A program made the position numbers and the translations under genes. Source: JAICLK01 sp035478715 (lineage in GTDB: Bacteria; Patescibacteriota; Saccharimonadia; Saccharimonadales; UBA4665). From it: a stretch of 6,378 nt of DNA. Positions 1-4,986 of this stretch are shown piece after piece; within the stretch, counting starts at the first letter, position 1, and every line of letters begins with the position of its first letter. Below the pieces are notes generated by a model that worked only from the letters and a program-made list of their open reading frames with translations, was not told where the DNA came from and made no database searches. The stretch is from contig DATIJK010000103.1 of the NCBI GenBank assembly GCA_035478715.1, positions 1-6,378 on the forward strand. The letters are read 5' to 3'.

Positions 1-4
1 ATAT

Positions 5-79
5 TCCGGAGTAGCTCAATGGTAGAGCATTCGGCTGTTAACCGAAGGGTTGCCGGTTCGAGTCCGGCCTCCGGAGCCA
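5..79 (+). tRNA. tRNA-Asn (anticodon GTT), CCA end encoded
   Basis: A complete cloverleaf can be folded by eye. The acceptor stem pairs TCCGGAG (5-11) with CTCCGGA (69-75). The D arm is GCTC/GAGC (14-17 and 25-28). The anticodon stem is TTCGG/CCGAA (30-34 and 42-46) with loop CTGTTAA, placing anticodon GTT at 37-39, which reads asparagine codons. The T arm is GCCGG/CCGGC (52-56 and 64-68) with loop TTCGAGT. The discriminator base is G76 and CCA is encoded at 77-79. No mismatch is seen in any stem, so the gene should be functional. It is followed directly by an intrinsic terminator, so it is transcribed separately from the membrane protein gene downstream. Its promoter lies outside the window. 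Confidence 0.97.
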
Positions 80-86
80 AAATAAG

Positions 87-117
87 ATCGTCAGCAAAAA
101 CTGACGATTTTTATTTT
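87..117 (+). terminator. Intrinsic terminator of the tRNA-Asn gene
   Basis: A perfect 8-bp stem ATCGTCAG (87-94) / CTGACGAT (101-108) with a 6-base loop CAAAAA is followed by the T-rich tract TTTTTATTTT (108-117). It lies 8 bases after the tRNA CCA end and is the clearest rho-independent terminator in the window. Confidence 0.9.
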
Positions 118-136
118 GCACGAAATAACACCTCTC

Positions 137-149
137 AAGGTGAGACCTT
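137..149. promoter_or_regulatory. Palindrome, possible operator
   Basis: AAGGT (137-141) and ACCTT (145-149) form a perfect inverted repeat around GAG. There is no T-tract after it, so it is not a terminator. It lies about 80 bases upstream of the likely -10 of the FUSC gene and could be a binding site for a dimeric regulator. This is inferred from symmetry and position only. Confidence 0.3.
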
Positions 150-167
150 ATGAATTTCTTATGAATT
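147..167 (+). repeat. 11-bp-spaced direct repeat CTTATGAATT upstream of the FUSC gene
   Basis: CTTATGAATT occurs at 147-156 and again, without any change, at 158-167, so the repeat period is 11 bases, one turn of the helix. A weaker third half (TTAATC, 169-174) follows. Direct repeats of this period are the usual form of binding sites for OmpR/PhoB-family response regulators. The repeat could control the FUSC gene, but no regulator gene is present in the window to support this. Confidence 0.4.
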
Positions 168-216
168 CTTAATCTTTTTAGTGATGATGTTTACAGACAG
201 AGATTTATAGCATAAG

Positions 217-240
217 TACAATAGAAAATTACTTGGTGGA
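217..240 (+). promoter_or_regulatory. Likely -10 box and Shine-Dalgarno of the FUSC gene
   Basis: TACAAT (217-222) matches the -10 consensus at 5 of 6 bases and would start transcription near 229. That leaves a leader of about 18 bases, which contains GGTGGA (235-240), six bases before the ATG. No -35 box stands out at the normal distance; TTTACA (190-195) is 21 bases away, which is too far. Confidence 0.45.
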
Positions 241-246
241 ATCACC

Positions 247-1353
247 ATGGAAAGTACGATTCGGCTAGAATTATTCAACTTTAACAAGTATTTCAACATG
301 CATCAGCTGGCACAGATATTCAAGCTCGATTACAACAAGCAGAACGCTTCTTTGGGGTTGATTGTACTTGAGCTTATATTGGCAGCTTTTGTCGTCCTTT
401 ATACGAAACACGATACTATCTACATTTTCAGCGTGATATTCGGCACGTTGTTCGTAGGCCTATCCGACCCCGGCGGCGCATTCAGATCGAGGTCGGGCCC
501 TTTGGCAGTCGCTGGTATCGGCGGCGCAATACTCACCGTCTTGGGATATAACCTAGCAAGCAGTGGCTGGGGATGGATCACGATAGTAGTATTCGTAGTT
601 ACTTTGCTCAGCGGATTAACTTTGAAGTTCGGGGCGCACTGGTTTGCTACCTCGTTATTACTCAACGCTTGGTTCATCATTGCGCTTGGCATAGGAAGTA
701 GTTTTGACCAAAGTCACATTTCTACTCATGCTTGGGAGCAAACGCTCGCCTGGTTATGCGGCGGATCGCTTTGGGTCTTGGTTGCCGTTTTCCTCTGGGT
801 TGTTCATGGGCAGACAGCAAAACCACTTTTCGCCGAAATACCGAGCGACTCCAAAGAGCGAAAGCTCACAAAGCCGATGATTGCTTTCGCCGTAATACGC
901 GCTATCGCCATGGCAATAGCGGTAGCCATACCATTCGGCTTAAACCTGTCACATGGTTACTGGATACCAATCGCCACGATGTTATCCATGAAGGCGAATC
1001 TGACCCAGGCAACTATATTCAGTTTTCAGCGCATAACCGGCACAATTATCGGTACCGCATTGGCAGCAGCACTTCTATGGGGAGTTAACAGTAAACTGGA
1101 ACTTATCACGGCTGCTCTTATTTTACTGGCGAATGGTGGGGCAATCCGCTTTGTGAATTATGCCTGGTACACCGCCGCCACGGCAGCCGGCGCACTATTC
1201 GCGATCGACCTCTTTACTCCGACAAGCCATACGGCCGAGTGGCAGCGGGTCGGTTACACATTCATTGGACTTGGAATTGGCGTCCTTGTGATGTTCATAG
1301 CCATTACGCTCGGCAAACGTAAGGCCAAATCATCGCCGCAGCCAGCTACTTGA
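247..1353 (+). CDS. FUSC family membrane protein (aromatic acid exporter/fusaric acid resistance-like)
   Basis: This 368-residue protein is strongly hydrophobic and has two similar halves. The first has about six likely membrane segments (roughly 36-53, 58-72, 86-103, 107-125, 133-152, 168-187). A short charged linker (188-210) follows, then a second set (about 211-232, 237-247, 264-281, 285-299, 306-322, 337-355). The second half carries the pattern YWIPIATML...FQRITGTIIG (238-269), with W239, R262 and G265, which resembles the signature of the FUSC/FUSC_2 superfamily, whose members include fusaric acid resistance and aromatic acid efflux proteins. Compared with larger members such as AaeB or YccS, the cytosolic domain between the halves is nearly absent. 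The ATG at 247 has a Shine-Dalgarno-like GGTGGA. The C-terminus is short, basic and cytosolic by the positive-inside rule. Inner-membrane location is clear; substrate and direction of transport are not known. Confidence 0.8.
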   Translation: MESTIRLELFNFNKYFNMHQLAQIFKLDYNKQNASLGLIVLELILAAFVVLYTKHDTIYIFSVIFGTLFVGLSDPGGAFRSRSGPLAVAGIGGAILTVLGYNLASSGWGWITIVVFVVTLLSGLTLKFGAHWFATSLLLNAWFIIALGIGSSFDQSHISTHAWEQTLAWLCGGSLWVLVAVFLWVVHGQTAKPLFAEIPSDSKERKLTKPMIAFAVIRAIAMAIAVAIPFGLNLSHGYWIPIATMLSMKANLTQATIFSFQRITGTIIGTALAAALLWGVNSKLELITAALILLANGGAIRFVNYAWYTAATAAGALFAIDLFTPTSHTAEWQRVGYTFIGLGIGVLVMFIAITLGKRKAKSSPQPAT

Positions 1354-1407
1354 CAGAAACAAATCTTTTTAAAAATTATGTTCCGGGTCTAAAAGCTAAA
1401 CCAAATT

Positions 1408-1436
1408 TTGTCAAAGTATCATTTTTATGGTATTTT
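1408..1436 (+). promoter_or_regulatory. Promoter abutting the start codon of the 1445 gene
   Basis: TTGTCA (1408-1413) matches the -35 consensus at 5 of 6 bases. A 17-base spacer leads to TATTTT (1431-1436), which is preceded by TGG and so forms an extended -10. Transcription would start near 1443, one or two bases before the ATG at 1445. An upstream in-frame ATG at 1427 lies within the spacer and would not be in this transcript. Confidence 0.6.
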
Positions 1437-1444
1437 TTTATTTC

Positions 1445-2074
1445 ATGAATAGGCTGGTGTTAGTTACAGGCTTTGCTAATCCGGAGTCGTCTGCCGAAAG
1501 AGTTGCTGCAGAATTAGCCTGCCATTTCAACTACGATGATTTCGATTACTTAACCCTTGGTGATGCTCTGATTGATCCTGTTTCGTTAAATCAAATCACT
1601 AAAAACGCAGATGTCTTTACTCATTCGGCGGGCTTCATTGCACTACAAGGCTCACATCCAGCTGCTATACATGCATTTAATGCTCCTTTCGCGAGCAGCC
1701 GTCGAAGATTAGCGGTTCAAACGTATCTGCGCCATAGAAACGAGGCAGATCTGCGAGAGACAAATGATCCCTTACGCATTGATACTGGATTTGCCCGCGA
1801 AGCACTCGCTCATCCAATCAAACATCTTGGGCCCTTTTTACGTGGAGCAATCTCATCATGCAGTCCTCTGGCGTTAGCCATAGGTGCGCGTGATGCAGGA
1901 ATTGCAGTAGGCCTTGCATATACTGACCGTGATTGTTACTCGCACCCAACTGACACGCACTTATTAGAATTCAGGGCCAGAGGAGTAAAAGTAGCACAAA
2001 TACTTGGCGTTCACGATGAGCTAATATTACGTCCCGCCAAAACCGCCTATCAATACTTCACACATCGTCATTAA
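1445..2074 (+). CDS. Small alpha/beta-hydrolase-like protein
   Basis: The protein is 209 residues, starting MNRLVLVTGFANPES, where a hydrophobic first strand runs into a glycine-containing turn as in alpha/beta hydrolases. FTHSAGF (58-64) looks like a nucleophile elbow with Ser61 (Sm-x-S-x-G form, Thr in place of the usual first Gly). GVHDELIL (188-195) near the C-terminus looks like the strand and turn that carry the acid residue, with Asp191. The catalytic His is not obvious; several His lie at the end (207, 209). I chose ATG 1445 because the promoter overlaps the earlier ATG at 1427 and because the hydrophobic strand starts there. There is no Shine-Dalgarno, so the mRNA is probably leaderless. 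No signal peptide is seen, so it should be cytosolic. The family assignment is remote, and the substrate cannot be named. It converges with the hydrolase ending at 2103. Confidence 0.6.
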   Translation: MNRLVLVTGFANPESSAERVAAELACHFNYDDFDYLTLGDALIDPVSLNQITKNADVFTHSAGFIALQGSHPAAIHAFNAPFASSRRRLAVQTYLRHRNEADLRETNDPLRIDTGFAREALAHPIKHLGPFLRGAISSCSPLALAIGARDAGIAVGLAYTDRDCYSHPTDTHLLEFRARGVKVAQILGVHDELILRPAKTAYQYFTHRH

Positions 2075-2102
2075 ATTACTTTAAGGCTTCTTAACTAGAA
2101 AC

Positions 2103-2813
2103 CTACGAGGCAGCTGCTTTTTGGATAAATGCCGCCACTTTCGTTGGCTGGGCAATGAACGCCGTGTGCGATCCGTCGATATGTTCGGTTGTCGCTTTCA
2201 TCCGCTCGGCCATAAACGCTTCGGCTTTAGGTGATATGGCGTTATCTTTGTCAGATACCAAAAACCACGAGGGAATTTTTTTCCAGCCAGCGGCCGTAGC
2301 TTTTTCGGATAAAGTAGCCGCCGCCAGCGGACGTTGTGTTACATACATGATTTCGGCCAAGTCAGCGGGCGAGTCCGCACAGAATGTCTCATGAAAACCT
2401 GCCTTGCCAATGTACAGATCCGGCCCGCCTGCCGCGCCTGGTGCATCATAATTTGTAGGTGCGTTAGTCGTCACTAACATCGGAGCAGGGAACGGTTCCT
2501 GCACACTAGCACCGCTTTCGCCCACATCTAAGGCAAACGCCGCCATGAATACGAGCGCTTTGACATTATTCAGACTTGCGGAAGCCTGACTGATGACTGC
2601 CCCGCCATAAGAATGTCCAGCTAATACGACTGGGCCTTCGATCGCCTTGACTCTGACGGCAATCGACTCGGCATCAGAAATAAGACCCCGTAACGGATTA
2701 GGCGGCGCCACAACGTCATACCCAGCCGTCTCTAATTCCTTAATAACCCCAGCAAACCCAGAAGCATCGGCAAATGCCCCATGCACCAAAACAATTGTAG
2801 TTTTCTCAGCCAT
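2103..2813 (-). CDS. Alpha/beta hydrolase (esterase-like)
   Basis: This 236-residue protein has all the expected parts of the alpha/beta hydrolase fold. The first strand and oxyanion region is VLVHGAF (8-14). The nucleophile elbow is GHSYGG (66-71) with Ser68. The acid is in SDKDNAI (187-193), most likely Asp190. The catalytic base is His216 in GSHTAF. Length and motifs match the single-domain esterase group that contains plant methyl ester esterases and many bacterial proteins annotated as pimeloyl-ACP methyl ester carboxylesterase-like. It probably cleaves an ester or similar bond of a small molecule; the substrate is unknown. The reading frame stays open upstream to 2954, but the start is the ATG at 2813. 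It has a strong Shine-Dalgarno (GAGAGGGGG), begins the conserved fold within six residues, and the upstream residues look like translated promoter DNA. No signal peptide is present. Confidence 0.85.
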   Translation of the reverse strand: MAEKTTIVLVHGAFADASGFAGVIKELETAGYDVVAPPNPLRGLISDAESIAVRVKAIEGPVVLAGHSYGGAVISQASASLNNVKALVFMAAFALDVGESGASVQEPFPAPMLVTTNAPTNYDAPGAAGGPDLYIGKAGFHETFCADSPADLAEIMYVTQRPLAAATLSEKATAAGWKKIPSWFLVSDKDNAISPKAEAFMAERMKATTEHIDGSHTAFIAQPTKVAAFIQKAAAS

Positions 2814-2817
2814 ATAA

Positions 2818-2853
2818 CCCCCTCTCGTTATAACAGTTCGCGATAAAATTATG
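2818..2853 (-). promoter_or_regulatory. Promoter and Shine-Dalgarno of the alpha/beta hydrolase
   Basis: Reading on the minus strand, TGTTATAAC (2835 to 2827) is an extended -10 box, and CATAAT (2853 to 2848) is a second candidate farther upstream. The purine run GAGAGGGGG (2826 to 2818) is the Shine-Dalgarno, about five bases before the ATG. The downstream box would leave a leader of only about 7 bases and cut into the Shine-Dalgarno. The upstream box would leave about 27 bases and keep it whole. I cannot decide between them. Confidence 0.5.
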
Positions 2854-2855
2854 AC

Positions 2856-2870
2856 GTCTTGCGCAAAGAC
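2856..2870. promoter_or_regulatory. Inverted repeat in the divergent promoter region
   Basis: GTCTT (2856-2860) and AAGAC (2866-2870) are perfect arms around GCGCA, with the overlapping palindrome TTGCGCAA at 2859-2866. It lies just upstream of both candidate -10 boxes of the minus-strand hydrolase, in the region shared with the divergent membrane protein gene. It could be an operator for the hydrolase; evidence is symmetry and position only. Confidence 0.35.
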
Positions 2871-2971
2871 TGCAGTAATTAGATTTACATTGCTGGTTGA
2901 ACAGTAAGAATTTACTCTATTTTCATACTTAAACAATATGATTCTCTTAATCAAAAAGTCAGGTATTTTAT

Positions 2972-2980
2972 TGTTATACT
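2972..2980 (+). promoter_or_regulatory. Extended -10 box abutting the start of the 2987 gene
   Basis: TGT TATACT (2972-2980) is an extended -10 box. Only six bases separate it from the ATG at 2987, which places the expected first transcribed base on the A of the ATG. No -35 box is seen at 16-18 bases, as often happens with extended -10 promoters. There is no Shine-Dalgarno. Confidence 0.6.
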
Positions 2981-2986
2981 AAAACC

Positions 2987-3196
2987 ATGCAAAAAATAGC
3001 TACCCGAGTTTTTATCGTCGCTTCTGTCATTTTCGGTATTCTGGGGATACTTATGGTCCTGACTGGTTTTGGGCCAGACCAGCCGGATTCCAATTTTACC
3101 CAGACACTTATCAAACTGCTTTTTATTGACGTGTTTATTATCTTGCCTTCGTTCGCACTAAGCATTGCGGGGAAATATCTAAACGGCAAATCTTAG
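2987..3196 (+). CDS. Small two-helix membrane protein of unknown function
   Basis: I do not recognise this 69-residue protein. It has two predicted membrane helices, about 7-27 and 42-62, joined by a polar acidic loop (GPDQPDSNFTQ, 29-39). The charge pattern, Lys3 and Arg7 before helix 1 and K63/K68 after helix 2, suggests that both ends are cytosolic and the loop is outside. It has no cysteines or clear enzymatic motif. Support for its being real comes from the promoter that ends exactly at its ATG and from the sensible hydrophobic pattern. The opposite strand is also open over the same bases, but that reading has no promoter or ribosome binding site I can see. It is divergent from the alpha/beta hydrolase and might share regulation with it. 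A toxin-like or regulatory small membrane protein cannot be excluded. Confidence 0.6.
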   Translation: MQKIATRVFIVASVIFGILGILMVLTGFGPDQPDSNFTQTLIKLLFIDVFIILPSFALSIAGKYLNGKS

Positions 3197-3320
3197 GCTT
3201 ATTTGAATGTTTTAAAGACTACTCGGCAATTGTTTAATTTACAGCTTGGGAAAAAATGATAAGAAATAATTGGTTGATTCTTTGCTCCCTCCAGGACAAT
3301 AATAAGTTAGATTGAAAAAT

Positions 3321-3337
3321 TATAATTCATGAGGGAG
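3321..3337 (+). promoter_or_regulatory. -10 box and Shine-Dalgarno of the ester cyclase gene
   Basis: A consensus TATAAT (3321-3326) would start transcription near 3333. The purine run GAGGGAG (3331-3337) lies 6 bases before ATG 3344. An in-frame ATG at 3329 falls before the expected transcript start and so is not used. No -35 box stands out. Confidence 0.6.
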
Positions 3338-3343
3338 ACAGAC

Positions 3344-3829
3344 ATGCTCGACTCTAATAAAAAACTTGTAGAACGACATTTTACAGAGTTACTTAGCGGC
3401 GATAATTTGGACGCTTGCGAAGAAATAATTGCCACCGATTACGTAGAGCATGCTTGGGCGCCGTTTGGAAATGACGAGCCGGGTAAAGTAAATGGCCCTC
3501 AGTCTACCCGAGAAACAGTCGGTTGGCTAAAAGCACAATTTCCGGACATGAAAATGATAATCGAAGCAATTGTTGCTGACGGAGACTTAGTCGTCGCAAG
3601 GGTATTATCAGAAGGAACAAATACTGGGAAATTGAACGGGGTCGCACCGGCAACCAATAAAAAATTTTCAGCCAGACAATGCCATTGGTACCGGATAAAA
3701 GACGGAAAATTATGTGAACATTGGGCTGTTCGAGACGATTTGACCGCCATGTTACAGCTGGGAGCAGTAAAGCGTCCAGGCCCCCCAGCATTTGTTAAGG
3801 CCATCCGAAAATTAACTGGCAAAAAATAA
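3344..3829 (+). CDS. Ester cyclase / SnoaL-like polyketide cyclase family protein
   Basis: The protein has 161 residues and should form the single cone-shaped alpha+beta barrel of the SnoaL-like (NTF2 superfamily) fold. Features that match ester cyclases are the N-terminal helix NKKLVERHFTELLSGDNLDACEEI (5-28), the ATDYVEH motif (30-36, His36), FPD (66-68), and the closing pattern HWYRIKDGKLCEHWAVRDDLTAMLQLG (114-140) with His126, Trp127 and Asp131. The family includes aldol cyclases of polyketide pathways, but most bacterial members outside such clusters have no known substrate, and there is no polyketide synthase here. The short basic tail (152-161) follows the domain. The protein is predicted cytosolic. 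Start ATG 3344 is set by the Shine-Dalgarno and by the -10 box that overlaps the alternative ATG at 3329. Confidence 0.82.
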   Translation: MLDSNKKLVERHFTELLSGDNLDACEEIIATDYVEHAWAPFGNDEPGKVNGPQSTRETVGWLKAQFPDMKMIIEAIVADGDLVVARVLSEGTNTGKLNGVAPATNKKFSARQCHWYRIKDGKLCEHWAVRDDLTAMLQLGAVKRPGPPAFVKAIRKLTGKK

Positions 3830-3873
3830 TCTAAACAGCAATTTCCGTTTTTGGGTCCATGTGAACACTTACT

Positions 3874-3920
3874 CTGTCATTGCTTGTACCGGCAGCTATA
3901 ATTATTAATATAAGGGAGGA
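3874..3920 (+). promoter_or_regulatory. Promoter and Shine-Dalgarno of the thioredoxin-family gene
   Basis: CTGTCA (3874-3879, 4 of 6 to the -35 consensus), a 17-base spacer and a perfect TATAAT (3897-3902) make the best complete promoter in the window. Transcription would start near 3909. The Shine-Dalgarno AAGGGAGGA (3912-3920) is the strongest here and lies seven bases before ATG 3928. A TTG at 3880 is in the spacer and cannot be the start in this transcript. Confidence 0.75.
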
Positions 3921-3927
3921 TTTGGCT

Positions 3928-4908
3928 ATGGATAGTATGGACGACGCGAGATTATTCAATGTGGCACCGTATCGGGCGCCTGAGCTGGCTGGCAATCGGC
4001 AATGGTTTAACAGTCCGCCGCTTAAACTGGCCGATTTGAAAGGCAAGGTGGTCCTGATTGATTTTTGGACATACAGCTGTATCAACTGCATACGCACGTT
4101 TCCTTACATCGAAGCATGGTACGAGGCATACAAAGATAGCGGTTTAGTTGTAATCGGGGTGCACTCGCCGGAATTCGAATTTGAAAAAGTCGCCGCAAAC
4201 GTGGAACGATCCGTTAAATTTAACAAATTGACCTACCCGATTGTCCAGGACAATGATATGGCTATTTGGACGTCGTTTGCCAACCATTATTGGCCGGCCC
4301 ATTATCTTATCGACGCTGATGGCCGGGTTCGACGCGAGCATTTCGGAGAAGGCGAGTATGACCAAACTGAAAAGGCTATACGGGCATTGTTAGCGGAAGC
4401 GGGCGCTAAAACCAGTAAAAATATGACTGTGTCGGGCCAGGTGCACGTACCGGTTGATGTCGGCCAGACCCCCGAAACATACCTTGGCTACGAACGTGGC
4501 CGCAATTTTGCGAACGTATTCCAGTTCAAAGAAGATAAAGCAGTCGGCTACACGCTGATGGATAAGATCGACCAGGACGAATGGACGCTCGGCGGCATAT
4601 GGCAGATCGGCGCTGAAGATTCGCACTCAGAAGCTGACAACGCGGTGTTACGAATCAAATTCTCCGCCAAAGAAGTTTATCTGGTGATGGATGGCCCGAA
4701 AGACGGTGCGGTTACTCTCAAAATCGACGGTAAGGCTGTCACTAAAAATCGCGGTGGTGGCGCAGATATGGCCGAAGGCGGCCGCGTACCGCTCGATGGC
4801 GCACGATTATACCGGCTAATTGACTTGCCCGTCTTCACCAAAGGCGCCGTGCTTGACATAACAGTTCCCAAAGGAACTACAGTAAACGCCTTCACGTTCG
4901 GCAGCTAA
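3928..4908 (+). CDS. Thioredoxin-like protein resembling the C-terminal part of DipZ
   Basis: The protein has 326 residues in two parts. Residues 30-160 form a TlpA/thioredoxin-like domain: LKGKVVLIDFWTYSCINC (37-54) with redox pair Cys51-Ile-Asn-Cys54, VVIGVHSPEF (74-83), and YWPAHYLID (121-129) with the cis-proline at Pro123. Residues about 165-326 form a beta-rich domain with TPETYLGYERG (181-191) that matches the C-terminal, carbohydrate-binding-module-like domain of mycobacterial DipZ. The FWTYSCINC signature is also typical of DipZ. Full DipZ proteins have an N-terminal CcdA-like membrane domain that feeds electrons to the thioredoxin domain outside the membrane. Here that domain is missing, and there is no signal peptide or membrane anchor, so the protein appears cytosolic. 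The expected role is thiol-disulfide exchange, with unknown partner. Translation starts at ATG 3928 after a strong Shine-Dalgarno. Confidence 0.85.
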   Translation: MDSMDDARLFNVAPYRAPELAGNRQWFNSPPLKLADLKGKVVLIDFWTYSCINCIRTFPYIEAWYEAYKDSGLVVIGVHSPEFEFEKVAANVERSVKFNKLTYPIVQDNDMAIWTSFANHYWPAHYLIDADGRVRREHFGEGEYDQTEKAIRALLAEAGAKTSKNMTVSGQVHVPVDVGQTPETYLGYERGRNFANVFQFKEDKAVGYTLMDKIDQDEWTLGGIWQIGAEDSHSEADNAVLRIKFSAKEVYLVMDGPKDGAVTLKIDGKAVTKNRGGGADMAEGGRVPLDGARLYRLIDLPVFTKGAVLDITVPKGTTVNAFTFGS

Positions 4909-4970
4909 TGTTCACGACGATACAAGCGGGATACACGGGGAATCCAAACACGGTTTAGATAGGCTTTTGA

Positions 4971-4979
4971 TGTTATAAT
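4971..4979 (+). promoter_or_regulatory. Extended -10 box abutting the start of the 4987 gene
   Basis: TGT TATAAT (4971-4979) is a perfect extended -10 box. Seven bases (4980-4986) separate it from the GTG at 4987, so the transcript should start at or one base before the start codon. There is no Shine-Dalgarno and no convincing -35 box. Confidence 0.65.
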
Positions 4980-4986
4980 TCCCCGC

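Noticed and set aside
52..79. tRNA 3' end as a phage or island attachment site
   Set aside because: No second copy of the tRNA 3' sequence and no integrase gene are present in the window.
190..222. TTTACA (190-195) as the -35 box of the FUSC promoter
   Set aside because: The spacer to TACAAT is 21 bases, outside the usual 16-18 range, and no better -10 box lies at the right distance.
420..692. Minus-strand open frame inside the FUSC gene, and similar open frames on the opposite strand of the thioredoxin, methyltransferase and other genes
   Set aside because: They overlap well-supported genes entirely, have proline/serine-rich or random-looking composition and show no family motifs.
1366..1375. 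TTTTTAAAAA after the FUSC gene as a terminator
   Set aside because: It is a pure A-T palindrome with no loop and no G-C stem.
2081..2094. Hairpin TTAAG-GCTT-CTTAA between two convergent stop codons as a terminator
   Set aside because: The stem has only five pairs, four of them A-T, and no T-tract follows on either strand; too weak to call.
2814..2954. In-frame upstream extension of the alpha/beta hydrolase (47 extra residues from an ATG at 2954, minus strand)
   Set aside because: The extension covers the promoter and Shine-Dalgarno of ATG 2813, has no ribosome binding site I can see, and adds residues with no relation to the hydrolase fold.
2974..3189. Minus-strand open frame opposite the small membrane protein
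   Set aside because: It shows no ribosome binding site or promoter, and the plus-strand reading has an exact promoter and a coherent two-helix protein.
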